Of a DNA stretch of 64,000 nucleotides, positions 32,790 through 41,743 are shown one piece after another. Source of the stretch: Ruminococcus sp. (GTDB lineage Bacteria > Bacillota > Clostridia > Oscillospirales > Acutalibacteraceae); NCBI GenBank assembly GCA_004555265.1, contig SFIQ01000003.1:62001-126000 (forward strand), written 5' to 3'. Position 1 is the stretch's first letter, and each line of letters begins with the position of its first letter. The notes under the pieces are model-generated. The model ran no database searches and was not told the DNA's origin. It saw nothing but the letters and a program-made list of their open reading frames with translations. The position numbers were made by a program, and so were the translations under genes.

Positions 32790-33948
32790 TTTACTTGCAA
32801 GACTGTTTATTAAGGATTATCAAAACACCAAAAGCCCCGCGGTGCGCGCCGCATACGGGGAATTGAGCGGCGCGGTCGGCATTTGCGTAAACCTGCTGTT
32901 GTCGGCGGCAAAGTTCTTTGTCGGCACGATAACGGGCAGTATTTCCATTTCGGCAGACGCAGTAAACAACCTGTCGGACGCCGGTTCTTCGGTGGTGACC
33001 TTGGTCAGCTTCAAGCTCGCCAAAAAGCCCGCCGACAAAGACCACCCCTACGGTCACGGCAGAATTGAATACATCGCCGCGCTGATTGTGTCGTTTTTGA
33101 TTTTAATGATGGGGTTTGAGCTGTTCAAATCCTCGGTCGATAAAATCCGCAACCCCTCCCCCGTCACATACAGCACCGTGGCGCTGGTGATTTTGCTGTT
33201 GTCTATCGGGGCAAAGCTGTGGCTTGCCTATTTCAACCATCGCTTGGGCAAAAAGATTGACTCCGCCGCAACAAAAGCGGTGGTTTCCGACAGCCTTTCG
33301 GATACGGCGGCAACGACGGTCGCTTTGGCGGCGCTGTTGCTGTCGCTCGTCACGGATTTCCCCGTGGACGGTTGGTTCGGCATTGTGGTGGCGCTGTTTA
33401 TTTTCCGTTCCGGTGCGGAAATTTTGAAGGATACTGTCGGGCTGTTGCTCGGCAAGCCCCCCGAAAAGGAATTTTTTGATGAAATCGAACGGGAAATTCT
33501 TTCCTACGACGGCGTGGTGGGTGTGCACGACCTGATTATCCACGATTACGGCCCGGGCAGAAGTTTCGCCTCGGTGCATGCGGAAGTCCCCGCCAATATC
33601 GACATTTTGCAAAGCCATGACACGGTGGATTTGATTGAACGCGATTTACAGCATAAATACGGTATGCTTGTGTCCATACATATGGACCCCGTGGTGACGG
33701 ACGACGAACGGGTTACGGAATTAAAAGAGATTTGTAAAAAAGTCATTCACGATATTGACGAACGCCTGACGCTCCACGACTTCCGTATGGTGGAGGGCCC
33801 CACCCACACCAATTTGATTTTTGACACGGTTGCTCCGCCCGATTTCCCGTTAAGTGACCGTGAGCTTTGCAACACTATTTCGGAAAAATTGAGCAAAATA
33901 GACGAAAGATATTTCGCTGTTATCACGGTAGACCACGCATTTAACTAA
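32782..33948 (+). CDS. cation diffusion facilitator exporter
   Basis: 388 residues from the ATG at 32782. There are six membrane helices with the CDF metal sites: SADAVNNLSDAGSS on helix 2, the HPYGHGRIEYIAA loop, and VVSDSLSDTAATT on helix 5. A C-terminal cytoplasmic domain has GVHDLIIHDYGPG. CDF proteins export Zn, Mn, Fe or Co in exchange for protons. The D/N-D...D-D pattern does not settle the ion. The overlap with the regulator gene indicates a two-gene operon. Confidence 0.95.
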   Translation: MADLLARLFIKDYQNTKSPAVRAAYGELSGAVGICVNLLLSAAKFFVGTITGSISISADAVNNLSDAGSSVVTLVSFKLAKKPADKDHPYGHGRIEYIAALIVSFLILMMGFELFKSSVDKIRNPSPVTYSTVALVILLLSIGAKLWLAYFNHRLGKKIDSAATKAVVSDSLSDTAATTVALAALLLSLVTDFPVDGWFGIVVALFIFRSGAEILKDTVGLLLGKPPEKEFFDEIEREILSYDGVVGVHDLIIHDYGPGRSFASVHAEVPANIDILQSHDTVDLIERDLQHKYGMLVSIHMDPVVTDDERVTELKEICKKVIHDIDERLTLHDFRMVEGPTHTNLIFDTVAPPDFPLSDRELCNTISEKLSKIDERYFAVITVDHAFN

Positions 33949-33984
33949 AATTTGTTTTTCTGCGTCTTTTCTGCGGTTTTGCCC

Positions 33985-34012
33985 TTGCAAAAAACGCAAA
34001 ATATAGTAGAAT
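33985..34012 (+). promoter_or_regulatory. promoter of the PRPP synthetase gene
   Basis: TTGCAA (33985-33990), 16 bases, TAGAAT (34007-34012). Confidence 0.55.
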
Positions 34013-34067
34013 ATGAGTGTAAAAACAAATCCGATTGGATTTCATCACGCTGCACGGAGGAACAAAT

Positions 34068-35246
34068 ATGCCTGACTACACCCAAGATTTTACCACCATT
34101 CCCTACGGCCCGCTCGGCATCGTCGCCCTGCCCGGCTGTGAGGAGCTTGCCGAGAAAATCGACCGCTACATCGTAAAATGGCGTGCGCAAAAGCAAAGCG
34201 AACACAAAAACAGCATCGCATTTTCCGGCTATGAGCGCGACACCTATATTATCAACACGGGTTTCCCGCGGTTTGGTACGGGTGAAGGCAAGGGCACGCT
34301 GTCGGAATCCGTGCGCGGCTACGACATTTTTATTGTCGCCGATATGTTTAACCACGGGCTGACCTATCAAATGTACGGGAAAACCGTACCGATGAGCCCC
34401 GACGAGCATTATGCCAACTTGAAACGCGCGATTTCCGCTGTCGGCGGCAAAGCACGCCGCATTACGGTGATTATGCCGATGCTGTATGAAGGGCGGCAGC
34501 ACAAGCGTTCCTCGCGTGAATCGCTCGACTGCGCGATTGCCTTGCAGGAATTGTGCTTGAATATGGGTGTGGACAACATCATCACCTTTGACGCACACGA
34601 CCCGCGCGTACAAAACGCCATTCCGTTAAAGGGCTTTGAAAATGTACAGCCCGTTTACCAAATGATTAAAGCGCTTGTCAATCATGTGGACAACCTCCAC
34701 TTTGACAACGACCATATGATGGTCATTTCCCCCGACGAGGGCGGCATGGGGCGTTGCATCTACTATTCCACCGTGTTGGGCGTGGAATTGGGTATGTTCT
34801 ATAAGCGTCGCGATTACACACGCGTGGTCAACGGCAGAAATCCGATTTTACAGCACGAGTTCTTGGGCTCGAATGTGGCAGGCAAGGATGTGCTGATTGT
34901 CGACGATATGATTTCCTCGGGCGAATCGATGCTCGAAGTTGCCGGCAAGCTCAAAGAGTTGGGCGCGGCACGCATCTTCATTTTCTCGGCGTTCGGGCTG
35001 TTCTGCGAAGGCTTAGACAGTTTCGACCGGAAATATGCCGATGGGCTGTTCGATAAGGTATTCACCACCAACTTGGTATACAGAACGCCCGAGTTACTCG
35101 CGCGCGAGTGGTACTGCGAAGTGGATATGTCGAAATATGTTTCCTATATCATTGACACCTTAAACCACGATATGTCCGTCAGCCACCTGCTCAATCCTGC
35201 GGACAAAATCGACGCCTTGCTTCGCAAAAAAGGCTATAAAGCGTAA
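34068..35246 (+). CDS. prs: ribose-phosphate pyrophosphokinase, long form
   Basis: 392 residues from the ATG at 34068 (GGAGGAACAAAT). The PRPP-binding loop DVLIVDDMISSGESM and the FDAHDPRVQNA segment identify the family. It makes PRPP from ribose 5-phosphate and ATP for nucleotide, His and Trp synthesis. It is about 75 residues longer than the common 315-residue enzyme, and the N-terminal ATP-loop region is diverged (TGFPRFGTGEGKG), so it belongs to a divergent clostridial subgroup. Monocistronic. Confidence 0.9.
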   Translation: MPDYTQDFTTIPYGPLGIVALPGCEELAEKIDRYIVKWRAQKQSEHKNSIAFSGYERDTYIINTGFPRFGTGEGKGTLSESVRGYDIFIVADMFNHGLTYQMYGKTVPMSPDEHYANLKRAISAVGGKARRITVIMPMLYEGRQHKRSSRESLDCAIALQELCLNMGVDNIITFDAHDPRVQNAIPLKGFENVQPVYQMIKALVNHVDNLHFDNDHMMVISPDEGGMGRCIYYSTVLGVELGMFYKRRDYTRVVNGRNPILQHEFLGSNVAGKDVLIVDDMISSGESMLEVAGKLKELGAARIFIFSAFGLFCEGLDSFDRKYADGLFDKVFTTNLVYRTPELLAREWYCEVDMSKYVSYIIDTLNHDMSVSHLLNPADKIDALLRKKGYKA

Positions 35247-35273
35247 TCCGAAAGCAAATACAAATAGAGACAA

Positions 35274-35309
35274 AACAGGCTTCCGACAGTTCGGGAGCCT
35301 GTTTTTTTA
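35274..35309 (+). terminator. terminator after prs
   Basis: ACAGGCTTCCGA pairs with TCGGGAGCCTGT (one G-U-type imperfection) and is followed by seven T residues. Confidence 0.85.
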
Positions 35310-35330
35310 GAAGTACGATAATTATGGCAA

Positions 35331-35370
35331 TAAAAAGCGAAACGCCGCAGAACAATGTTCAGCGGCATTT
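35331..35370 (-). terminator. terminator after rpsT
   Basis: Minus-strand ATGCCGCTGAACA pairs with TGTTCTGCGGCGT and is followed by CGCTTTTT. Confidence 0.75.
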
Positions 35371-35402
35371 AACCTTTTCTCATTTCAGTTGTCAAAGGAA
35401 AC

Positions 35403-35660
35403 TTACGCCTTGTTGAGTTTCGAAACGAGGGCGGACTTTTTACGGGCAGCGTTGTTTTTGTGAAGAAGCCCCTTTGCAGTCGCCTGGTCAATCTTTTTCA
35501 CAGCGGCAGTCACGAGTACTTCTTTGTCGGCTGCGCCGGATTCAATCGCTGCGTTTGCCTTTTTGATTGCGGTTTTGAGCGCAGAGTTCATAGACTTATT
35601 GCGCTGTGCACGCTTGTTGTTCACGATAACGCGCTTTTTCGCGGACTTAATATTCGGCAT
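35403..35660 (-). CDS. rpsT: 30S ribosomal protein S20
   Basis: 85 residues, MPNIKSAKKRVIVNNKRAQRN, Lys/Ala-rich helical protein of normal length that binds 16S rRNA. GGAGGTGTGACCGT is the ribosome site. It is monocistronic and divergent from gpr, the common arrangement in spore-forming Firmicutes. Confidence 0.98.
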   Translation of the reverse strand: MPNIKSAKKRVIVNNKRAQRNKSMNSALKTAIKKANAAIESGAADKEVLVTAAVKKIDQATAKGLLHKNNAARKKSALVSKLNKA

Positions 35661-35738
35661 ACGGTCACACCTCCCTTACATTAGCGGTATATATATTACC
35701 ATTCTTTTCTGAAAAAAGCAAGTTTTTTTTTGAATTTC

Positions 35739-35768
35739 GCAATAGTTTTTTCTGTTTTGCCCATACTA
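35739..35768 (+). promoter_or_regulatory. sigma-G/F-type forespore promoter of gpr
   Basis: CATACTA (35762-35768), the sigma-G/sigma-F -10 core, lies 17 bases after GCAATA (35739-35744), a partial match to the -35. It is about 30 bases upstream of gpr, which is forespore-expressed in Bacillus. Confidence 0.65.
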
Positions 35769-35799
35769 AAAGAAGATTTATTGTTTAGGAGGCGGCAAA

Positions 35800-36675
35800 A
35801 TGGATTTTCGCACCGATTTGGCAGTGGAGAGCCGCACGCTCTGCGGCAAAAAAGAAAGCAAGAATGTGCGTATGCAAACACGCACGCGCGGCGAAGTCAA
35901 CATTACGGAAATTGAGGTGTTAAACGAAGCGGGCGAACGGGAAATCGGCAAGCCAAAGGGCAAATACATCACTTTGGAAATTCCCGAATTTTCGCACGAC
36001 AGCGAATTATTAGACGGGCGTCTGTCCGCCATGACCGATACGCTTTGCGACTTTCTGCCCGACCGCAACGGCGCGGTGTTGGTGGCGGGGTTGGGCAATG
36101 AGAACATTACGCCCGACGCCTTAGGGCCGAAAACCGCCCACGGCATTTTTGCCACGCGGCACATTGACAAATCCATGGCAACGCAGCTCGGTTTTCCCGA
36201 TTTGCGCCCCGTTTCGGCAGTCACTTTCGGCGTTTTGGGGCAAACGGGGATGGAAACCGCCGAATCCCTCAAAGCCCTGGCAGACGCGGTACAGCCTTGC
36301 GCCGTTATCACCGTAGACGCGCTTGCCGCACGCAGTCTGTCGCGGCTCGGGAACACCGTACAACTGACCGACACGGGCATCACGCCGGGCTCGGGCGTGG
36401 GCAACAGCCGCGCGCGCATTGACCGCGAAACGCTCGGCGTGCCCGTGATTGCCGTCGGTGTGCCGACGGTGGTAGATGCGGTTACCTTAATTCGGGATTT
36501 TACGGGAGACGAGAAAAATTTACACGAAACCGCCAAACAGGAAGCGCGCGAAATGATGGTCACCCCGCGGGACATTGACACCCTCATTCGCCGCGCGTCT
36601 CGGTTTTTATCGCTTGCGCTGAACTGCGCGTTACAGCCGTCGGTTTCGCCCGATATTCTTTTAAATCTCGTTTAA
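35800..36675 (+). CDS. gpr: germination protease GPR
   Basis: 291 residues. An N-terminal propeptide site (FRTDLAVESR), the catalytic region VLVAGLGNENITPDALGP and TGITPGSGVGNSRARI match the A25 aspartic-type germination protease family. It degrades small acid-soluble spore proteins at germination. The ribosome site is AGGAGGCGGCAAA, and it is followed by spoIIP as in Bacillus. A B. subtilis-like zymogen is expected, though the enzyme is shorter than the 368-residue Bacillus protein. Confidence 0.96.
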   Translation: MDFRTDLAVESRTLCGKKESKNVRMQTRTRGEVNITEIEVLNEAGEREIGKPKGKYITLEIPEFSHDSELLDGRLSAMTDTLCDFLPDRNGAVLVAGLGNENITPDALGPKTAHGIFATRHIDKSMATQLGFPDLRPVSAVTFGVLGQTGMETAESLKALADAVQPCAVITVDALAARSLSRLGNTVQLTDTGITPGSGVGNSRARIDRETLGVPVIAVGVPTVVDAVTLIRDFTGDEKNLHETAKQEAREMMVTPRDIDTLIRRASRFLSLALNCALQPSVSPDILLNLV

Positions 36676-36734
36676 TATCCGCGCGCCTTTCATCATATCC
36701 ATAGAACGGAAGGATATGTGCGAAAGGACTCGCT

Positions 36735-37907
36735 ATGATGATACGAAAAAATCCACTGCACAAAAAACAAACCGGTGACTCCGCAAGCCGCATTTTGCTG
36801 TCGCTTGCCGTGCCCGCATTTTTGCTGTGCACCGTCTTTGTCGGTATGCACGGTGCGGAGCCCCTCGAAAAAGCGGCGCTGTTCAGTGCGTCGCTCGCCT
36901 TGCCGCAGGGCGCGGCAGAGGTCATCAAGAACGATTTTGCCCGTGCCGCGCAAAGCGGTGGCACTGCGCAAAGCACAACCGTGTCCGTGCCGATTGAAAA
37001 CCGCGTACAGCCTGTTGCCGCGCAAAAGACCGCTTCCGAAACGGACACGCCCGCAGATATTCTTAAAATGATGCAAGAAGCCGAAACGGTGTTTGCCAAT
37101 GCAGAAAAAAACGGCAATATTGTCGAAAAGCAATATGACGCGACAAACGCCACCGACACCTATGGAAATATTACGGTGCGCAACACCACGCCGTCACATT
37201 CGGTGGATATAAAGTCGGCGGTGGAAAAAAACGCGACACTGCAAATTGCAGATAAACGCGCGCCGACGGTGTTGATTTTTCACACGCACACCACCGAAAG
37301 CTATGAGCTGTTGAATTACGGTTGGTACACAACCGAATATGTCACACGCAGTAACAGCCCCGACCGTAATATGGTGCGCGTAGGCACGGCAATTTGCGAA
37401 GAACTCACCAAAATGGGCATCGGCGTTGTGCACGACACCGAAATCCACGATACCAAATACACGGGTGCATATGACCGCTCGCGGGAGCGCATTACACAGA
37501 TCATGGCGGAAAATCCAAGTATTCAGGTCGTGATTGATGTGCACCGCGACGCGATAAAGCAAAGCGACGGCACGCGCATCAAACCGACCGCGGAAATCAA
37601 CGGCAAAAAAGCGGCGCAGATTATGATTATTGCAGGCTGTGAGGACGGCAAGGTGACCGATTTTCCGCGGTGGGAGGAAAACCTAACCTTTGCGCTGCAA
37701 TTACAAAAAAACGCCGAAACAGACTATCCGGGGTTAATGCGTCCCGTGCTGTTTTCGGCGCGAAAATACAATATGGATGTCACGCCCTGTTCCGTACTTT
37801 TAGAGGTCGGCAGTGACTCCAACACCTTAGAGGAAGCGGAATACTCCGGTCACTTAATCGGCAAGGCGCTCGGAGAATTGCTTTTAAAGTATTCGGAAAA
37901 CGGATAA
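36735..37907 (+). CDS. spoIIP: stage II sporulation protein P
   Basis: 390 residues. There is an N-terminal membrane anchor (ILLSLAVPAFLLCTVFVGM), a linker, then the SpoIIP amidase/endopeptidase domain (APTVLIFHTHTTESYE, VIDVHRDAI, SVLLEVGSDSNTLEEA) with the zinc ligands His, Glu and His. With SpoIID and SpoIIM it degrades septal peptidoglycan during engulfment. AAAGGACTCGCT precedes the double ATG. Confidence 0.96.
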   Translation: MMIRKNPLHKKQTGDSASRILLSLAVPAFLLCTVFVGMHGAEPLEKAALFSASLALPQGAAEVIKNDFARAAQSGGTAQSTTVSVPIENRVQPVAAQKTASETDTPADILKMMQEAETVFANAEKNGNIVEKQYDATNATDTYGNITVRNTTPSHSVDIKSAVEKNATLQIADKRAPTVLIFHTHTTESYELLNYGWYTTEYVTRSNSPDRNMVRVGTAICEELTKMGIGVVHDTEIHDTKYTGAYDRSRERITQIMAENPSIQVVIDVHRDAIKQSDGTRIKPTAEINGKKAAQIMIIAGCEDGKVTDFPRWEENLTFALQLQKNAETDYPGLMRPVLFSARKYNMDVTPCSVLLEVGSDSNTLEEAEYSGHLIGKALGELLLKYSENG

Positions 37908-37928
37908 ACAAAGGAAAGAAGTGAAACC

Positions 37929-38120
37929 ATGAAAAATCCGGTCTTACGGCGGTATCTGTTGTGCTTATTTTTGCTGTTGCTGTTGTTTGCGGCCGTATTC
38001 GGCACGGTGCGCGCCAAAGAAAATTCGGAGTTTGCCCGCACGGGGAAACAGGCGGAACAAGTGGATATAAACGACATTGAAAAAGAATTGGAAAACCTGT
38101 TGCAACCAATCCTACATTGA
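37929..38120 (+). CDS. small membrane protein after spoIIP (YqxA position)
   Basis: 63 residues with one N-terminal hydrophobic helix (RYLLCLFLLLLLFAAVFGTV) and an acidic C-terminal half (VDINDIEKELENLL). A good AAGGAAAGAAG site lies upstream. In B. subtilis the gene after spoIIP is the small membrane gene yqxA. Position and topology match, but I cannot confirm sequence similarity. Confidence 0.7.
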   Translation: MKNPVLRRYLLCLFLLLLLFAAVFGTVRAKENSEFARTGKQAEQVDINDIEKELENLLQPILH

Positions 38121-38125
38121 AATAC

Positions 38126-38170
38126 AAAACAACAGGCTGTATCGCGCGATACAGCCTGTTGCTTTGTATT
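38126..38170. terminator. bidirectional terminator between the sporulation and transketolase operons
   Basis: AACAGGCTGTATCGC (38132-38146) and GCGATACAGCCTGTT (38147-38161) are perfect complements. A T-rich run follows on the plus strand and an A-rich run precedes on the other. Confidence 0.8.
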
Positions 38171-38184
38171 TTTGAAGTCTACGG

Positions 38185-39132
38185 TTACGCTTTCAGCGCG
38201 ACAGCCGCTTTTGCCTTTTCGGCGATATGCTGTGCATCCAGCCCGTAAATGTGTAACAATTCCACAGCGGGGCCGGATTTGCCGAACACATCTTCGACGC
38301 CGACGCGCAGTACCGGCACGGGCACGGTTTCGCAAACGACCTCTGCCACGGCACTGCCCAAGCCCCCGAGAATATTGTGTTCCTCGGCGGTAACAATCGC
38401 GCCGGTTTTCTTGGCGGAATCAACGATAATCTCGCGGTCAATCGGTTTAATGGTTGCCATATTCACAACGCGCGCCGAAATGCCGTCCGCTTTTAAGGCT
38501 TCCGCTGCTAACAACGCTTCGTTGACCATAAGACCCGTGGCAACAATCGTCACATCGTCGCCCTCGGTAAGCACAGCGCCTTTGCCGATTTCAAACTGAT
38601 AGGATTCATCAAACACACGCGGCACGGCAAGTCTGCCGAAGCGCATATACACAGGGCCTTCGTGCTCTGCCGCCGCCAGCACGCACGCGCGCGCCTCGAC
38701 ATCGTCGGCAGGGTTTAAAATCACCATACCGGGAATGGAGCGCATTAACGCAATATCCTCACAGCATTGGTGGCTTGCGCCGTCCTCGCCGACGGAAATG
38801 CCCGCGTGGGTTGCGCCGATTTTGACATTCAAATGCGGATAGCCGATAGAGTTACGCACCTGCTCAAACGCTCTGCCCGCCGCAAACATCGCAAAGGAGC
38901 TTGCAAACACAATGTGCCCCGTTGCGGCAAGCCCCGCCGCAACACCCATCAGGTTGCCCTCGGCAATGCCGACATCAATGAAGCGTTCGGGAAACGCCTT
39001 TTTAAACATACCCGTTTTGGTTGCCGCCGCAAGGTCGGCGTCGAGCACCAAAACTTTGTCATTTTTTTCGCCCAATTCGACAAGCGTTTTGCCGTAGGCT
39101 TCGCGCGTTGCGCATTTTACTGCTTCTGCCAT
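38185..39132 (-). CDS. transketolase, C-terminal subunit
   Basis: 315 residues holding the pyrimidine-binding and C-terminal domains: KVLVLDADLAAATKTG, GIAEGNLMGVAAGLA with the catalytic Glu, GVEDVFGKSGP. It pairs with the N-terminal subunit encoded three bases upstream to form a split transketolase, common in Clostridia, for pentose-phosphate interconversion. Confidence 0.95.
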   Translation of the reverse strand: MAEAVKCATREAYGKTLVELGEKNDKVLVLDADLAAATKTGMFKKAFPERFIDVGIAEGNLMGVAAGLAATGHIVFASSFAMFAAGRAFEQVRNSIGYPHLNVKIGATHAGISVGEDGASHQCCEDIALMRSIPGMVILNPADDVEARACVLAAAEHEGPVYMRFGRLAVPRVFDESYQFEIGKGAVLTEGDDVTIVATGLMVNEALLAAEALKADGISARVVNMATIKPIDREIIVDSAKKTGAIVTAEEHNILGGLGSAVAEVVCETVPVPVLRVGVEDVFGKSGPAVELLHIYGLDAQHIAEKAKAAVALKA

Positions 39133-39135
39133 ACC

Positions 39136-39978
39136 TTATGCCTCCAATTCTGCCAATGCGGCATTGAGTTCTGCCATTGCCTGCTCATATTGCTCGGTAT
39201 TCGGTGCACTGCCGTGCCAGCCGACAGCGTTTTCCATATACGAAACGCCCTTGCCCTTGACGGTTTTCATCACGACCGCGGTGGGCTTGCCCTTACACGC
39301 CTTTGCATCTGCCAAGGCTTTTTCAATCGCGTCGTAATCGTGACCGTCAATTTCGAGCACATTCCAGTTAAATGCGGCGAATTTTTCGCCGATCGGGTAC
39401 GGGGCGTTGACCTCATCCATGGTGCCGTCAATCTGCAAATTGTTGTTGTCGATAAAGGCGACTAAATTGTCAAGTCCTTTGTTGCCGGCGAACATGGCCG
39501 CTTCCCAGACCTGTCCTTCCTGCAATTCCCCGTCGCCGAGGATCGTATACACGCGGTAGTCGGCATTGTCGAGTTTTGCGCCGAGTGCCATACCGACCGC
39601 CGTGGAAATCCCCTGCCCCAAAGAGCCCGTGCTCATATCCACACCGGGAACCTTATCCATATTGGGGTGCCCTTGCAGGTAACTGTCGGACTTACGGAGT
39701 GTTTTTAAATCTTCCACAGGGAAAAAGCCTTTGAGCGCCAGCGTCGCGTACAGCGCGGGTGCGGCGTGGCCTTTGGAAAGCACAAAGCGGTCGCGGTTTT
39801 CTGCTTTCGGATTTTTCGGGTCTACGCGCAGTTCGGTATTGTAAAGCACGCTTAACACATCGCAAATGGAAAGCGACCCGCCCGGGTGCCCGGCTTTGGC
39901 GTTATACACGCCCTCCAACACGCCCATACGCGCTTTGGTCGCAAAAATTTGCAATTCCTTTTTCTTCGTGTCGGTCAT
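39136..39978 (-). CDS. transketolase, N-terminal (ThDP/Mg) subunit
   Basis: 280 residues with the thiamine-diphosphate motif GDGELQEGQVWEAAMFAGNKGLDNLVAFIDNNN and GHPGGSLSICDVL. The partner subunit follows three bases downstream. It starts three bases after the HAD gene stops, so these genes form one operon with the rluD-like and lspA genes. Confidence 0.95.
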   Translation of the reverse strand: MTDTKKKELQIFATKARMGVLEGVYNAKAGHPGGSLSICDVLSVLYNTELRVDPKNPKAENRDRFVLSKGHAAPALYATLALKGFFPVEDLKTLRKSDSYLQGHPNMDKVPGVDMSTGSLGQGISTAVGMALGAKLDNADYRVYTILGDGELQEGQVWEAAMFAGNKGLDNLVAFIDNNNLQIDGTMDEVNAPYPIGEKFAAFNWNVLEIDGHDYDAIEKALADAKACKGKPTAVVMKTVKGKGVSYMENAVGWHGSAPNTEQYEQAMAELNAALAELEA

Positions 39979-39981
39979 CGG

Positions 39982-40830
39982 TTACTCCTCCTTATAATCA
40001 TACATAATATATTCGAGCAAATCCGCCACGGCGCCTTTGTTGCAGTGGCACGCGTGGAATTTTGCAATTTCGTGCATTTTTTTCGGCGCTTGCCCACAGC
40101 AAGCAGGCAACCCCACGGTTTTGAGCATTTCGTAATCGTTGAAATAATCGCCGATTGCGGCGGTATGCGCACGGTCAATGCCGTACATCTCCGCAATATC
40201 CATCACGCCGACGCCTTTGTGTATACCCTGTTCGAGCATTTCAAACGACGAAACCGACGAGGACATAAAATTGACGCACGGGTCTTTGATGGAAAGCAAA
40301 TACTTTTTGACTGCCGATATGAGCGGCGGCATCCCTAAGAAAATCACTTTGCCCCAATCGTCGGGCGGCACTTCGGTCGCCTTTTTGAATTTGCGGTGGG
40401 GTAAATTGTCCGCCGCGAGCATAATATTGGCAAAAATGTGTGCGTTCACGGTATATGCGCGGTCGCTCGTTAAGATTTCGACCTCCACAGCGGGGAATTT
40501 TTCGGTCACTTTTTTGACCAACGCATACCCCGCAGGGTTAATCGCGTGAAAGCGCAGCATTTTTTCGTGCTCGTAGTCATATATGCCCGCCCCGTTTAAC
40601 AGCACGGCGGGGGTAGAGGCAATCGGCAGGCTTTGAAACGGTTTGCGCATGGAACTGACATTCCGGCCCGATGCCAAGGTAAAATGACCATTTTTTTCCT
40701 TTACAAATTCACAAATGCGTTCATAATTGCGCTTCGGCAGACGGCGCAGTTTGTTATTAAGCGTCCCGTCAATGTCCGAAGCAACCAGCCAATCGGAAAA
40801 ATCGGTTTTGTTCGATGTTTCAGTCTTCAA
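39982..40830 (-). CDS. Cof-type HAD phosphatase
   Basis: 282 residues. Motif I is VASDIDGTLNN, motif III/IV is AAIGDYFNDYEML, and a type IIB cap lies between. Cof-family enzymes dephosphorylate sugar phosphates or cofactors; the substrate is unknown. It overlaps the pseudouridine synthase gene by 11 bases. Confidence 0.9.
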   Translation of the reverse strand: MKTETSNKTDFSDWLVASDIDGTLNNKLRRLPKRNYERICEFVKEKNGHFTLASGRNVSSMRKPFQSLPIASTPAVLLNGAGIYDYEHEKMLRFHAINPAGYALVKKVTEKFPAVEVEILTSDRAYTVNAHIFANIMLAADNLPHRKFKKATEVPPDDWGKVIFLGMPPLISAVKKYLLSIKDPCVNFMSSSVSSFEMLEQGIHKGVGVMDIAEMYGIDRAHTAAIGDYFNDYEMLKTVGLPACCGQAPKKMHEIAKFHACHCNKGAVADLLEYIMYDYKEE

Positions 40831-41743
40831 GCGTTAAACTCCTTTGGAATTTTTCAAAATACGCCGGGAGCGGACTTTCAAATTCCATATATTCTTGGGT
40901 ACGCGGGTGCACAAAGCCGATTTTGCCCGCGTGCAAGCATTGCCCGCAAAGCGAAAGCTCGTTCTTTTTCGGATGCCCGTAAACAGCGTCGCCCGCAAGC
41001 GGGTGTCCCAAATACGCCATATGCACGCGAATTTGGTGGGTTCTGCCGGTTTCCAAACGGAATTTCATATAGGCGTACCCTTTATACAAGGCTAAGGTTT
41101 CATAATGCGTAACCGCATTTTTGGCATTTTTATCGGTGACCGCCATTTTTTTGCGGTCGCGCGCGTCGCGCCCGATGGGTGCGGTGACGGTGCCGTTCGG
41201 GGTTTTCAAATGCCCCGTAATGATGGCGCGGTATTCGCGCGTAAACGAATGTGCCGCAATCTGTTCGGCAAGTGCGCGGTGGGCAAAATCGTTTTTTGCG
41301 ACAATTAACAACCCGCTTGTATCCTTGTCAATGCGGTGAACTATCCCCGGGCGCAGCACGCCGTTAATGCCTGACAAACTGTCGCCGCAATGATACAAAA
41401 GCGCGTTGACAAGCGTACCGTCAAAATTGCCGGGCGCGGGGTGCACAACCATCCCTTTTGGCTTGTTGACCACCAGCAAATCCGCGTCCGCATACACGAT
41501 TTCCAACGGAATATTCTGCGCCGCAACCTCCAAAGGTCTGACTTCGGGCGGGGTAAAGGTCAGTTTATCCTCGGCGTGCAGTTTATAATTTTTCGGCGCC
41601 GCCTTGCCGTTGACGGCGGCGTATCCATCCTCAATCGCCTTTTGGAGCGCCGAACGCGAGCTTTCAGGGAAAATGCGCGCCAAATATTTATCGAGTCGTT
41701 CGCCTGCGAAATCCGCGTCTATCAAAATATCAATCGGTTGCAT
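40820..41743 (-). CDS. RluD-family 23S rRNA pseudouridine synthase
   Basis: 307 residues. An N-terminal S4 domain (ERLDKYLARIFPESSRSALQKAI) is followed by the RluA-type catalytic domain with HRIDKDTSGLLIVAK (catalytic Asp) and TGRTHQIRVHMAYLGHPLAGD. The S4-RluD class usually modifies helix 69 of 23S rRNA. It follows lspA with a 14-base overlap. Confidence 0.93.
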   Translation of the reverse strand: MQPIDILIDADFAGERLDKYLARIFPESSRSALQKAIEDGYAAVNGKAAPKNYKLHAEDKLTFTPPEVRPLEVAAQNIPLEIVYADADLLVVNKPKGMVVHPAPGNFDGTLVNALLYHCGDSLSGINGVLRPGIVHRIDKDTSGLLIVAKNDFAHRALAEQIAAHSFTREYRAIITGHLKTPNGTVTAPIGRDARDRKKMAVTDKNAKNAVTHYETLALYKGYAYMKFRLETGRTHQIRVHMAYLGHPLAGDAVYGHPKKNELSLCGQCLHAGKIGFVHPRTQEYMEFESPLPAYFEKFQRSLTLED

